Origin: Desulfitobacterium dichloroeliminans LMG P-21439
GTDB taxonomy: Bacteria > Bacillota > Desulfitobacteriia > Desulfitobacteriales > Desulfitobacteriaceae
Direction of reading: 5' to 3'
Assembly: GCF_000243135.2 (NCBI RefSeq)
Contig: NC_019903.1
Span: forward strand, 1,216,001-1,280,000
DNA: 64,000 nt
How positions within the stretch are numbered: the first letter of the stretch is position 1; the number at the start of each line of letters is the position of its first letter. A program made the position numbers and the translations under genes. The notes beneath the pieces are model-generated. The model saw only the letters and a list, made by a program, of their open reading frames with translations, was not told the DNA's origin and ran no database searches. Positions 19,589-29,070 of this stretch are shown here, one piece after another.

Positions 19589-20929
19589 ATGGCAAGAAAC
19601 GATGGTGTTGACCGAATCAGTGCAAGAAATGTCAACCTGTCAAATGCAAAAATCGGCAACACACAAAGACATAATGAACGCGAAAAAGAATCCTATATAA
19701 ATCCGGATATCGTGCCTGAGCGCTGCGATTTCAATATTCATTTCAAATCGCCGACGAACAATTATGAAAAGATGTTCACTCAAATGGAAGCTGACAAAGT
19801 GATATCTACCCGAGGCCTGAAAGATGAAGCCAACCTTTACGGCGAGCTGATCTTTGATGTAAACTCAGCATACTTCCACAATCACGGCGGCTATGAATTT
19901 GCCAAGCAGTTTTATGCGGACGCATATAAAGCAGCCGTCGAGATCGTTGGTGGTGCGCAGTATATTCTTTCGGCAGTTATGCACGCCGATGAACGCAACA
20001 GAGCCATGTCCGAAGCATTGAAGCAGGAAGTTTTCCACTATCATATGCATGTAGTATATATCCCCGTTGTGGAGAAAGAAGTACTTTGGTCGAAGCGATG
20101 CAAAGACCCTTCCCTGGTCGGCACGGTTAAGGAAACTGTTATGCAGGTGAGCAGCAGCAAAAAGTGGCTGTCTCAGCCTGCACTTGACGACGACGGTAGC
20201 CCCATTTTACAAAAGAACGGCAAGCCGGTGCTGCGAAAATCCTATAGTGTTCTTCAAGATGATGTTTTTAATTTTATGCGAGCAGCCGGGTATAACGATG
20301 TGGAGCGCGGTGAGCGCGGGAGCTCTGAGGAGCACCTGACCGTTACGCAGTTCAAGGTCGAGCAGGAAAAGCACCGGCTTGAAGAGTTGGATGCAGCCAA
20401 AACCGAGGTGCAGGCTGAAATTGTGCATCTTCAGGAAGAAAAAGCTGATGCTCAAAATGAAGCGAAGGAGGCAAAAGACCGGCTGAATGATCTTGCTCCG
20501 AAAGTCGAAAAGATGGAGATGCTTGCCGCAAAATATTCCGATGATCCGGAAAAATTGCTTCCGGAAGCTGGGGCGCTGGAAAGCGCCAGAAACTACCGAG
20601 AGAAAAAAGTTAAACCACTTCTGGCGGGAATCGTGAAAGTCCTGCGCTCGGTGTATAACGCATACCTTGACCTTGTCAGCAAATTTGATAGACTTCAATC
20701 TTCATATGAACGGGAAATAAGAAAGAATAATACACTTTCTGATAGGTTGGAAGACGTCTTTTCTGAAAATAAAGAGTTAAGGAATGTGGCAGAAAATTAT
20801 GAGCGCGTCTGTCGCGCTTATGGCCCCGAGCGTGTAGCGGAAACTATCGAAGCGGTCAGAAAGCAGGAAAGGGTTGAAAAAGAGCAAAAACGTATTTCCA
20901 GACAAATGCATGACCGGGTTTTACGATGA
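19589..20929 (+). CDS. mobV: MobV-family relaxase (Pre/Mob)
   Basis: Nicks oriT and pilots the single strand during mobilisation. In the 446-residue protein the relaxase domain spans about 1-240. It has an N-terminal ISARNVNLSNAKIGNTQRHNER segment, a conserved HADE at 132-135 and the metal-binding HYHMHVV (His150, 152, 154). The C-terminal half is a long coiled coil (about 250-430). The first 25 residues differ slightly from plasmid Mob proteins. AATGGAGGTGCAACG precedes ATG 19589. An adjacent oriT candidate and no transfer-pore genes fit a mobilizable element. Confidence 0.9.
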   Translation: MARNDGVDRISARNVNLSNAKIGNTQRHNEREKESYINPDIVPERCDFNIHFKSPTNNYEKMFTQMEADKVISTRGLKDEANLYGELIFDVNSAYFHNHGGYEFAKQFYADAYKAAVEIVGGAQYILSAVMHADERNRAMSEALKQEVFHYHMHVVYIPVVEKEVLWSKRCKDPSLVGTVKETVMQVSSSKKWLSQPALDDDGSPILQKNGKPVLRKSYSVLQDDVFNFMRAAGYNDVERGERGSSEEHLTVTQFKVEQEKHRLEELDAAKTEVQAEIVHLQEEKADAQNEAKEAKDRLNDLAPKVEKMEMLAAKYSDDPEKLLPEAGALESARNYREKKVKPLLAGIVKVLRSVYNAYLDLVSKFDRLQSSYEREIRKNNTLSDRLEDVFSENKELRNVAENYERVCRAYGPERVAETIEAVRKQERVEKEQKRISRQMHDRVLR

Positions 20930-21006
20930 TTTCCCCTATAACAAATAACCTCAAGAGGCGTCCAGGACATTGAAAGAATATGGAATAAAATCATGGAGGT
21001 AATACA

Positions 21007-21255
21007 ATGAAAAACATTATATCCTGCGAATTTAATATGGATACAGGTTGCGTAGAGCTACGGCTCGGCGATAGCACAATGATATCCATCAATTGCACAG
21101 CGGCAGAAAATGAGGTCGCCGACAACCGATTTGAACGTTCGGAACTAGACTGGCTAATTTATAATGACCCGAAAGCATATGCCAATCTAATACTGAATTG
21201 GGAGCCGGAGAAATACCTGAAAGCTGTCACGGTATACAGACCATTTGAAAGATGA
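21007..21255 (+). CDS. Small DUF6061-type protein
   Basis: An 82-residue protein of the kind found repeatedly beside mobilisation genes in clostridial elements. It opens KNIISCEFNMDTGCVELRL, has acidic and aromatic residues (ERSELDWLIYNDPKAYANL), and lacks a recognised catalytic motif or membrane segment. A GGAGGTAATAC ribosome site precedes the ATG. A terminator lies just downstream, so it ends the mobilisation operon. Function unknown; family name from memory. Confidence 0.6.
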   Translation: MKNIISCEFNMDTGCVELRLGDSTMISINCTAAENEVADNRFERSELDWLIYNDPKAYANLILNWEPEKYLKAVTVYRPFER

Positions 21256-21268
21256 GCTTATTGATAAC

Positions 21269-21306
21269 GCCGCCTGAGGGAGCAATCTCATGGGCGGCAC
21301 TTTTTT
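21269..21306 (+). terminator. Terminator ending the mobilisation operon
   Basis: GCCGCC (21269-21274) with GGCGGC (21293-21298), extended by TGAG/CTCA, then a T run. It separates the mobilisation block from the restriction cargo. Confidence 0.85.
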
Positions 21307-21443
21307 ATTTGATATTGCAAACAAATCGCTTGTATAAACGAAATAGATAAAGGGCGGTCTGTATTCAGCACCAGCTGCATAATAATAGCTTTATATGTTT
21401 TGCTAAATATAATAATGTATTGAACAATATGATTCTGGTTGAT

Positions 21444-21472
21444 TTGACCAATGTTTGATGTTACAATATTTA
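21444..21472 (+). promoter_or_regulatory. Promoter of the restriction-modification operon
   Basis: TTGACC (21444-21449), 17-bp spacer, TATTTA (21467-21472), about 40 bases before the HTH gene. Confidence 0.6.
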
Positions 21473-21509
21473 GTATTACATATTCCAATCACGACAGAGA
21501 GGTGTCCAA

Positions 21510-21719
21510 ATGAAAGCAAGCTATAAAAAGTTATGGAAGCTCCTGATTGATAAAGATATGAAGAAGAAAGAATTGATGGAACAGGCTGGCATCAGCTCAT
21601 TTTCAATTCGTAAGCTCAGTCGTGGCGAGAATGTCACAATGGAGGTTCTTGGGAAAATATGCAAAGTGCTGAACTGTACGCTGGATGATATTTGTGAATT
21701 TGAAGAGACAGACTCTTGA
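21510..21719 (+). CDS. XRE-family regulator of the restriction operon
   Basis: A 69-residue protein that is almost entirely a Cro/CI helix-turn-helix (LIDKDMKKKELMEQAGISSFSIRKLSRGENVTMEVLGKICKVLNC). It is the first gene after a promoter and precedes hsdR by 84 bases, the position of a controller protein that times restriction expression. GAGAGGTG precedes the ATG. No obvious symmetric C-box is visible in the short leader, so autoregulation is only inferred. Confidence 0.8.
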   Translation: MKASYKKLWKLLIDKDMKKKELMEQAGISSFSIRKLSRGENVTMEVLGKICKVLNCTLDDICEFEETDS

Positions 21720-21803
21720 TTTACTGGACATAAATGATTGCCCTGATCGGAATTACGAATCAGCGGTTTTTGGTACGAAAATCAAATTGAGAGGAGATCC
21801 ATA

Positions 21804-24800
21804 ATGAAAGCTGAAAAGCAAATTGAAGAATCTTTTATCAATAAGCTTCAGGATTTAAAATACACGTACCGCGAAGACATTAGGGATAGGGCCTCACTTG
21901 AAGCTAATTTTAGAGGACATTTTGAAAGACTAAATCGTGTAAAGTTAAGCGATTCTGAATATGCGCGTCTCAGAGATACGATTATCACACAAGAAGTGTT
22001 CACTGCGGCCAAAACTTTACGGGAAGTAAACACCTTCAAACGGGATGATGATACGCCACTTCAATACACCCTTGTTAATATCAAAGACTGGTGCAAAAAC
22101 GAATTTGAAGTGATAAACCAAATGCGCATTAACACAGAAAACAGCAATCACCGTTATGATGTCATTATACTTATAAATGGAGTTCCCATTGTTCAGGTGG
22201 AGCTTAAGTCACTTCAAATTACACCTAAAAGGGCAATGGAACAGATTGTAGAATATAAAAATGATCCGGGTAACGGCTATACAAATTCGTTGCTTTGCTT
22301 TATGCAGCTTTTTATTGTAAGCAATGAGAGCAACACATATTATTTTGCTAATAATCCAAAGGAACATTTCTGTTTCGATGCCGACGAGCGGTTTTTGCCA
22401 ATTTATCAAATGGCAGACGAAGACAACAACAAAATTACGCATCTTCATGATTTTACTGAAAAGTTTCTGCCTAAATGCACCCTTGGGCAACTAATAAGCC
22501 GCTATATGGTGCTTGTTGTAAGTGAGCAGAGATTGATGATTATGCGTCCTTATCAGATTTATGCCGTTAAGGCTATTGTAGACTGCATCGATCAGAATCG
22601 CGGCAACGGTTACATTTGGCACACAACTGGAAGCGGAAAAACACTTACGTCGTTTAAAGCATCAACGCTTTTGAAGGATAATCCTGAAATAGAAAAATGC
22701 CTATTTGTTGTTGATAGAAAGGATCTTGATAGACAGACACGCTTGGAGTTTAATAAATTTCAGGAAGGCTGTGTTGAAGAGAATACGAATACAGAAAGCT
22801 TAGTGAAACGCCTTACTTCCGATGATTATCGTGATAAAGTTATTGTTACGACAATTCAAAAGCTTGGTCTCGCTCTCGACGAAGATAGCAAACGCAATCA
22901 GGAGAAAAAGAAAAGAGGCGAATTAACCTACAAGGAACGATTAGCAAAGCTTACTGACAAGCGTATAGTCATTATTTTTGACGAATGCCATCGCTCTCAG
23001 TTCGGTGATAATCACGAGGCGATAAAAAACTTCTTCCCAAAGGCGCAGCTTTTTGGCTTTACCGGAACGCCAATATTTGAAGATAATGCTACTTACAAAA
23101 AAATTGATGGTACAGTTGGCTCTTATGTAACAACGGAAGATGTTTTCCAAAAGGAGCTGCACACCTATACAATTACAAACGCCATTGATGACCGCAATGT
23201 GCTCCGCTTTCACATTGACTACTTTAAGCCAGAGGACGTAAAAAAAGCTGCAAAAGCTCCAAACGTTCTGAGTAAAAAAGCAGTGGTCGAAGCGATAATT
23301 TCGAAGCATGACGCCGCAACCAACGGCAGACGATACAATGCGATTTTTGCGACTGCTTCTATCAACGATGCAATTGAGTATTTTGAACTCTTTAAATCAT
23401 TGCAGGACGATCGCAGCAAGGACGAGGGCGAGAACTTTGTGCCGCTGAATATCGCCTGCGTATTTTCTCCGCCAGCCGAAGGAAACAAGGATGTAAAGCA
23501 GCTGCAAGAAGATTTGCAGCAAGAGAAAGCCGATAATGAAAAAGAGCCGGAGAAGAAAAAGGCGGCCCTTAAAAGCATTATGGATAACTATAACTTGATG
23601 TATGGCACAAGTCACAGTACTAATGAATTTGATTTGTATTATCAGGATGTACAGCAACGCATCAAAGACCAAAAATATCCCAACTCGGACTATCCTCACA
23701 AAAACAAAATTGACATAACAATTGTGGTGGATATGCTTTTAACCGGGTTTGATTCAAAATATCTTAATACCCTATATGTCGATAAAAACTTAAAGCAGCA
23801 CGGATTAATCCAAGCGTTTTCAAGAACGAACCGCATTCTGAACGACACAAAGCCATATGGAAATATTCTTGACTTTAGAGGACAAGAAAAAGAGGTTAAT
23901 GAAGCAATTGCGCTGTTCTCCGGAAAAGATAACAGCAGCAGAGCAAAAGAAATCTGGCTTGTTGACCCAGCTCCTGTTGTCGTAGATATGCTGGACAAGG
24001 CAGTCACCGTGCTCGAGAAGTTTATGGAATCGCAAGGGCTTGAGTACAAGCCTGAACAAGTGAACAATCTGAAAGGAGATGCCGCACGAAGTGAATTTAT
24101 CAATAAATTCAAAGAGGTGCAGCGCCTCAAAACACAGCTTGACCAATATACAGATATCAAAGAAGAGCAAGTGGCAAAAATTGAAGAGCTATTGCCGGAG
24201 GATACTCTGCGTGCCTTCCGTGGTGTTTATATTGAAACCGCTCAGCAATTAAAAGCGCAGCAGGGTAAGAATATTGAAGATAAAGACCCTGTTATTGAAC
24301 AGATCGATTTCGAGTTTGTTCTGTTTTCCTCTGCTATAATTGATTATGATTATATCATGTCTTTGATTTCAAAATATACGCAACCCGATGTGCCTAAGAA
24401 AGAAAAAATGAGCCGTGAACAGCTCATTGGTTTGCTTAGCTCAAATTCAAACATGATGGATGAGCGCGATGATATTATTGAGTATATTAATACGCTGGAA
24501 GCTGGAAAAGGGTTGGACGAAAAGGCAATAAAAGAAGGTTATAAGGCATTCAAAGATGAAAAATCGGCAAAGGAAATGGCATCGCTCGCCGTCAAGCATG
24601 GCTTACATCCGGCATTGTTGCAAGTCTTTGTGGATGAAATTATAGGTCGCATGATTTTTGATGGCGAAAAGCTGAGTGACTTGTTGGCTCCGTTAAATCT
24701 TGCCTGGAGAGACCGGACAAAGAAAGAACTTGAGTTGATGGATGACTTGATTCCCTTGCTAAAAAAACTTACAGGAGGACGTGTGATTGCGGGGTTAAAT

Positions 24801-24812
24801 GCATATGAATAA
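21804..24812 (+). CDS. hsdR: Type I restriction enzyme, R subunit
   Basis: Translocates DNA with ATP and cuts it when the target is unmethylated. The 1002-residue protein has the nuclease site Asp119 and Glu133-Leu-Lys135 (PD-ExK type), Walker A TTGSGKT (274-280), DECH helicase motif II (393-396), later helicase motifs (FTGTP, VDMLLTGFDS, QAFSRTNR) and a helical C-terminal region for binding HsdM. GAGAGGAGATCC precedes ATG 21804. It overlaps hsdS. The order R-S-ATPase-M is unusual, since hsdM normally precedes hsdS. Complete. Confidence 0.96.
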   Translation: MKAEKQIEESFINKLQDLKYTYREDIRDRASLEANFRGHFERLNRVKLSDSEYARLRDTIITQEVFTAAKTLREVNTFKRDDDTPLQYTLVNIKDWCKNEFEVINQMRINTENSNHRYDVIILINGVPIVQVELKSLQITPKRAMEQIVEYKNDPGNGYTNSLLCFMQLFIVSNESNTYYFANNPKEHFCFDADERFLPIYQMADEDNNKITHLHDFTEKFLPKCTLGQLISRYMVLVVSEQRLMIMRPYQIYAVKAIVDCIDQNRGNGYIWHTTGSGKTLTSFKASTLLKDNPEIEKCLFVVDRKDLDRQTRLEFNKFQEGCVEENTNTESLVKRLTSDDYRDKVIVTTIQKLGLALDEDSKRNQEKKKRGELTYKERLAKLTDKRIVIIFDECHRSQFGDNHEAIKNFFPKAQLFGFTGTPIFEDNATYKKIDGTVGSYVTTEDVFQKELHTYTITNAIDDRNVLRFHIDYFKPEDVKKAAKAPNVLSKKAVVEAIISKHDAATNGRRYNAIFATASINDAIEYFELFKSLQDDRSKDEGENFVPLNIACVFSPPAEGNKDVKQLQEDLQQEKADNEKEPEKKKAALKSIMDNYNLMYGTSHSTNEFDLYYQDVQQRIKDQKYPNSDYPHKNKIDITIVVDMLLTGFDSKYLNTLYVDKNLKQHGLIQAFSRTNRILNDTKPYGNILDFRGQEKEVNEAIALFSGKDNSSRAKEIWLVDPAPVVVDMLDKAVTVLEKFMESQGLEYKPEQVNNLKGDAARSEFINKFKEVQRLKTQLDQYTDIKEEQVAKIEELLPEDTLRAFRGVYIETAQQLKAQQGKNIEDKDPVIEQIDFEFVLFSSAIIDYDYIMSLISKYTQPDVPKKEKMSREQLIGLLSSNSNMMDERDDIIEYINTLEAGKGLDEKAIKEGYKAFKDEKSAKEMASLAVKHGLHPALLQVFVDEIIGRMIFDGEKLSDLLAPLNLAWRDRTKKELELMDDLIPLLKKLTGGRVIAGLNAYE

Positions 24813-26061
24813 TAATAACAAAACGGCTTTGATGCCGAGGCTACGGTTCCCGGAATTTGTATTGACCGGTGAATGGCAAGTATATAAACTTGATGAAATA
24901 GCTGACAGGCTTACGGAGAAAGTCGGCGATAGGCAACTCACGACTTTGAGCATTTCAGCAGGAGTAGGCTTTGTTTCGCAAGCTGAAAAATTTAGTCGAG
25001 ATATTTCTGGTAAGCAATATGAGAACTACATTTTCTTGAAAAAAGGAGATTTTTCTTACAACAAGGGTAATTCCAAGAAGTTTCCACAAGGCTGTATATA
25101 TGAGCTTAAAGAGTATGACGAAGCCGCTGTGCCCAATGCTTTTATTAGTTTTCATTTTAATGAAAACTATGTATCGAGTTTTTATAAAGGGTATTTTGAG
25201 AACAATTTTCATGGTAAGCAATTGAAAAAGTTTATCACGAGTGGTGCGAGAAGCGACGGACTGCTGAATATCAACGCTTCTGATTTTTTTAGCATTATTC
25301 TGCCTACCCCAAAGAAAAAAGAAGAGCAACAAAAAATCGCCGATTGTCTTTCTTCACTTGATGACCTTATCACCGCAGAAGACAAAAAACTTGAGTCTCT
25401 CAAGGCGCACAAAAAAGGTCTTATGCAGAAGCTGTTTCCCGCTGAGGGAAAATCTGTACCTGAGTGGAGGTTCCCGGAGTTTAGGGATAGCGGGGAGTGG
25501 GAAAAGAAAACGATAGGCTCTTCATGTGCTTCTTTTAGTGGAGGTACTCCCGATACTTCAAAAAGAGAATATTACAATGGCAACATCCCCTTTATCAGGT
25601 CTGCTGAAATTGACCGAGAAACAACAGAACTATTTATTACCAAAGCAGGCCTTGATAACTCTGCCGCTAAAATGGTTCAAGCAGGAGATGTGTTAGTTGC
25701 ATTATATGGTGCCAATAGTGGTGAAGTGTCCTTGTGTAAAATTGATGGAGCCATAAATCAGGCTATCCTTTGTTTAAGACCTGAAAATATCAACGCTTTT
25801 GTATATCAATACCTATTTCATAAGAAATTCTGGATAATTTCAACATATATACAGGGCGGACAAGGAAACCTCTCAGGGGAGATAGTTAAGTCAATTGAGC
25901 TTTATTTCCCGAAGCTTGAAGAACAACAAAGAATTGCTGATTGCCTTACCGGCATTGATGACATCATAACCGAGCAAGCCAAAAAGATTGAAGCATTGAA
26001 ACTCCACAAAAAAGGCTTAATGCAAGGGCTATTCCCTTCTATTGAGGAGGTGGGCGAATGA
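24799..26061 (+). CDS. hsdS: Type I restriction-modification specificity subunit
   Basis: Determines the recognition sequence. The 420-residue protein has two target-recognition domains, each followed by a conserved helical spacer. The spacers are near-repeats: EEQQKIADCLSSLDDLI with LESLKAHKKGLMQKLFP, and EEQQRIADCLTGIDDII with IEALKLHKKGLMQGLFP. It overlaps hsdR by 14 bases and the next gene by 4. The ATG at 24805 is an alternative start. The bipartite target sequence cannot be predicted by eye. Confidence 0.95.
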   Translation: MHMNNNNKTALMPRLRFPEFVLTGEWQVYKLDEIADRLTEKVGDRQLTTLSISAGVGFVSQAEKFSRDISGKQYENYIFLKKGDFSYNKGNSKKFPQGCIYELKEYDEAAVPNAFISFHFNENYVSSFYKGYFENNFHGKQLKKFITSGARSDGLLNINASDFFSIILPTPKKKEEQQKIADCLSSLDDLITAEDKKLESLKAHKKGLMQKLFPAEGKSVPEWRFPEFRDSGEWEKKTIGSSCASFSGGTPDTSKREYYNGNIPFIRSAEIDRETTELFITKAGLDNSAAKMVQAGDVLVALYGANSGEVSLCKIDGAINQAILCLRPENINAFVYQYLFHKKFWIISTYIQGGQGNLSGEIVKSIELYFPKLEEQQRIADCLTGIDDIITEQAKKIEALKLHKKGLMQGLFPSIEEVGE

Positions 26062-27161
26062 GCAGCAAAACTTTTCCAAACCTGAAAAAGTTAGCACAAA
26101 ATATACGTGATACACTTGGTGATAAAAAGTGCTATCTCCTGTTTGCGTATAATGGAACCGGAAAAACAAGGCTTTCCAGTGCGTTTAAAGACTTAGGCAA
26201 GAAGCCTATCCGCGGAACCGATGAAAAAACGGCAGATACGCTTTATTATAATGCGTTTACAGAGGATCTTTTTACTTGGAACAATGATCTTGATGGAGAT
26301 ACTGATAGAAGGTTGTTGTTTAACAAGGATTCCCGCTTTTTTAGAGGGTTAGATGGCTTTGCAATCGATACCCGTATTCGCCTGCTTCTAGATATATATG
26401 CGGATTTTAATTTTACACTATTCTTCGACGAAGGATATGTTGCTTTTTCACGAGAGGTTAGAACGAGAACTTCCACAGTAACCGAAGACCGAATTAAAGT
26501 CTCTCGCGGGGAAGAAAACATTTTTATCTGGTGTTTTTTCCTTGCAGTGGCTCAATTGGCAATTGACAGAGAACCTGCTTATGATTGGGTCAAGTATATC
26601 TATATAGATGATCCAATATCATCATTAGACGATAATAACGCTGTCGCTGTCGCTTGCCATCTTGCGCAACTGATTAAGAGTAGTGAGATGAAAATAGTTG
26701 TCTCTACGCACCATGCTTTGTTTTTCAATGTAATGTATAACGAGCTAAAACGCGACAGCACAGTCAAACGCTTTCTTAGCAAAAAAGGTGATACTAGTAA
26801 ATACATTGTTCGTGATACCGGGGATACTCCCTTTTTTCATCATGTCGAACTGTTGAAGCAATTGAAAGAGGTTGCAGACTCAGGAAAGCTTTATACCTAT
26901 CATTTTAATATTCTAAGAAATATCCTTGAAAAAACAGCCTCATTTCATGGGTTTGATAAATTTTCTGCTTGTATTAAGCAAGACGAAACAGACTTGGATG
27001 GTTCTATCCATTTACGAATGACAAACCTGTTAAGTCACGGAGCATATTCAATATTTGAACCCGTTGAAATGGTTGAAGATAATAAGAGGATTTTCAAAGA
27101 AATTCTGAACGGATTTTTAGAAACTTACAAATTCAACACCGAATTATTTGGTGAGGCATAG
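26058..27161 (+). CDS. RM-embedded ABC ATPase with PrrC/HEPN-like C-terminus (candidate anticodon nuclease)
   Basis: 367 residues encoded between hsdS and hsdM. The N-terminal two thirds is an ABC-type ATPase: Walker A AYNGTGKT (30-37), signature VSRGEEN (148-154), Walker B IYIDDP (181-186), D-loop SSLD (188-191) and H-loop STHH (216-219). The C-terminal 100 residues carry Arg287-x3-Glu291 and the HEPN signature Arg320-x6-His327 (RMTNLLSHGAY). From memory, PrrC, the tRNA-Lys anticodon nuclease silenced by a type I restriction enzyme, uses an Arg/Glu/His triad with the same R-x3-E spacing. The protein is shorter than PrrC (about 396) and lacks a long coiled coil, unlike Rad50-like RloC. The ATPase call is firm; nuclease activity is inferred. 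It is translationally coupled to hsdS by an ATGA overlap. Confidence 0.75.
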   Translation: MSSKTFPNLKKLAQNIRDTLGDKKCYLLFAYNGTGKTRLSSAFKDLGKKPIRGTDEKTADTLYYNAFTEDLFTWNNDLDGDTDRRLLFNKDSRFFRGLDGFAIDTRIRLLLDIYADFNFTLFFDEGYVAFSREVRTRTSTVTEDRIKVSRGEENIFIWCFFLAVAQLAIDREPAYDWVKYIYIDDPISSLDDNNAVAVACHLAQLIKSSEMKIVVSTHHALFFNVMYNELKRDSTVKRFLSKKGDTSKYIVRDTGDTPFFHHVELLKQLKEVADSGKLYTYHFNILRNILEKTASFHGFDKFSACIKQDETDLDGSIHLRMTNLLSHGAYSIFEPVEMVEDNKRIFKEILNGFLETYKFNTELFGEA

Positions 27162-27172
27162 GAGGCACAAGA

Positions 27173-28927
27173 ATGAACGACAAACAACAAAAACAATTAG
27201 GCGCAACTCTATGGGCTATAGCCGACAAGCTGCGCGGGGCCATGAATCCCGATGACTTCCGTGATTATATGCTGTCCTTTCTTTTCTTGCGCTATCTGTC
27301 TGACAATTATGAGGAAGCAGCAAAAAAAGAACTTGGCAGCGATTATTTGCAATGTGAAAATGAAATAGAAAGTATTAATAATGCTGGCAAACAAGACGAG
27401 ACTATTAGTGTATTGAAAGAACAGGTAACGGATTATTTTATCAAACAGGAATTAGAGGAAAATGTTAAAAATATGATGATTGACGATCATCTTGTATTGT
27501 TTGAAAGTAAAAAGTTAACCCCGCTTATTGTTTGGTATAATAAAAATTTAGATCAAATTGTGATGTTTGAAAAACAAATGCGTCGTAAAGTTCATTTTGT
27601 AATCAAACCTCACTATCTTTGGAGCAACATATACGAATTAGCCCGCACTCAAAGCAAGTATCTTTTGCGAACTTTGCAAGAAGGTTTTAAGTTTATAGAA
27701 AATGAGTCCTTTGACAGCGCATTTCGCGGTTTGTTTTCCGAGGTCAATCTCGATTCTGACAAGCTTGGAAGAAATTATGAAGCTCGAAATACCATGCTGT
27801 GTTCAATCATAACTGAAATTGCCGAGGGGCTTTCTGAGTTTACTAACGAAACCGATCTTTTGGGAAATGCCTATGAATACTTGATTGGCCAGTTTGCGGC
27901 AGGCTCAGGCAAAAAAGCTGGAGAGTTCTATACTCCTCAGCAGATCTCGAACATCCTGTCACGCATTGTTATACTTGATAGCCAAGATCCCAGTACAGGC
28001 AAAAAGCTATATATTAATAATTTGTTGGACTTTGCTTGTGGTTCAGCTTCGCTGTTAATCAATGTTAAAAAGCATCTTGAACCAAACAGTATTAGCCAGA
28101 TATATGGGCAAGAAAAGAACATAACAACTTACAACCTTGCACGCATGAACATGCTTCTTCATGGATTTAAGGATTCTGAGTTTCAAATCTTTCATGGGGA
28201 CTCACTGTTAAATGACTGGGATATCTTAAACGAGATGAACCCGGCAAAAAAATTGAAATGTGACGCAGTCGTAGCAAATCCTCCTTTCAGCTACCGTTGG
28301 GAGCCTAACGATACCCTGGCTGAAGATTTCCGCTTTAAAAGCTATGGACTTGCCCCAAAATCAGCGGCTGACTTTGCCTTTCTGCTACATGGATTTCACT
28401 TTTTGAGTGATGAAGGCACAATGGCAATTATTTTGCCTCATGGTGTTTTATTCCGTAGTGGCGCAGAAGAAAAAATCAGAACGAAGCTACTCAAAGATGG
28501 GAATATCGATACTATTATTGGGTTACCCGCAAATCTCTTTTTCTCAACAAGCATTCCGGTATGCATTCTTGTGCTTAAAAAGTGCAAGAAATTCGACGAC
28601 GTGCTATTTATTAATGCGAGCGAATACTTTGATAAAGATAAGCGTCAAAATGTCTTGCTACCAGAGCATATCGACAAGATTGTTGACACCTATCAGTTCC
28701 GTAAAGAAGAGGACAAGAAATATTCTCGTCGCGTGTCAATGGAAGAGATAGAAAAGAACGGTTTCAATCTCAACATATCAAGATATGTGAGCACAGCTGC
28801 GCAAGAAGAAATTGTTGATCTTGCGGATGTGAAAAAGAACCTTGACGAAACTGAAGATGCCATAAAAAGGGCAAAGGCAAAGCATAATCAGTTCTTGAAG
28901 GAACTTGGTTTGCCAGAGCTACCTTGA
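27173..28927 (+). CDS. hsdM: Type I restriction-modification DNA methyltransferase subunit
   Basis: Methylates adenine in the HsdS target and so protects host DNA. The 584-residue protein has an N-terminal helical domain (LWAIADKLRGAMNPDDFRDYML), GEFYTPQQIS (250-259), SAM motif DFACGSA (286-292) and catalytic NPPF (369-372), typical of gamma-class N6-adenine enzymes. AGGAGGCACAAG precedes ATG 27173. It is last in the operon, after the PrrC-like gene, so loss of hsdM translation would not remove the upstream restriction and ATPase genes. Confidence 0.95.
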   Translation: MNDKQQKQLGATLWAIADKLRGAMNPDDFRDYMLSFLFLRYLSDNYEEAAKKELGSDYLQCENEIESINNAGKQDETISVLKEQVTDYFIKQELEENVKNMMIDDHLVLFESKKLTPLIVWYNKNLDQIVMFEKQMRRKVHFVIKPHYLWSNIYELARTQSKYLLRTLQEGFKFIENESFDSAFRGLFSEVNLDSDKLGRNYEARNTMLCSIITEIAEGLSEFTNETDLLGNAYEYLIGQFAAGSGKKAGEFYTPQQISNILSRIVILDSQDPSTGKKLYINNLLDFACGSASLLINVKKHLEPNSISQIYGQEKNITTYNLARMNMLLHGFKDSEFQIFHGDSLLNDWDILNEMNPAKKLKCDAVVANPPFSYRWEPNDTLAEDFRFKSYGLAPKSAADFAFLLHGFHFLSDEGTMAIILPHGVLFRSGAEEKIRTKLLKDGNIDTIIGLPANLFFSTSIPVCILVLKKCKKFDDVLFINASEYFDKDKRQNVLLPEHIDKIVDTYQFRKEEDKKYSRRVSMEEIEKNGFNLNISRYVSTAAQEEIVDLADVKKNLDETEDAIKRAKAKHNQFLKELGLPELP

Positions 28928-28955
28928 AGCAGAGGAAATTGAAAGTTTATTATGC

Positions 28956-28974
28956 TGGCAACAATCTGGCAACA
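28956..28974 (+). repeat. Right arm-type integrase sites (candidate)
   Basis: Two copies of TGGCAACA start at 28956 and 28967, 11 bases apart, matching the left-end pair. Confidence 0.6.
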
Positions 28975-29070
28975 AAAAATAAGAGAGCCCAAAATATATG
29001 GATAACTGATATATTAGAAATACCATGAACTAAATAATCTATACAAAATTGTTTAAGTTATAGATTTTGG

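Noticed and set aside
26058-27161. Full-length RloC or a Rad50-like SMC protein
   Set aside because: The protein has no long coiled coil or zinc hook and is only 367 residues.
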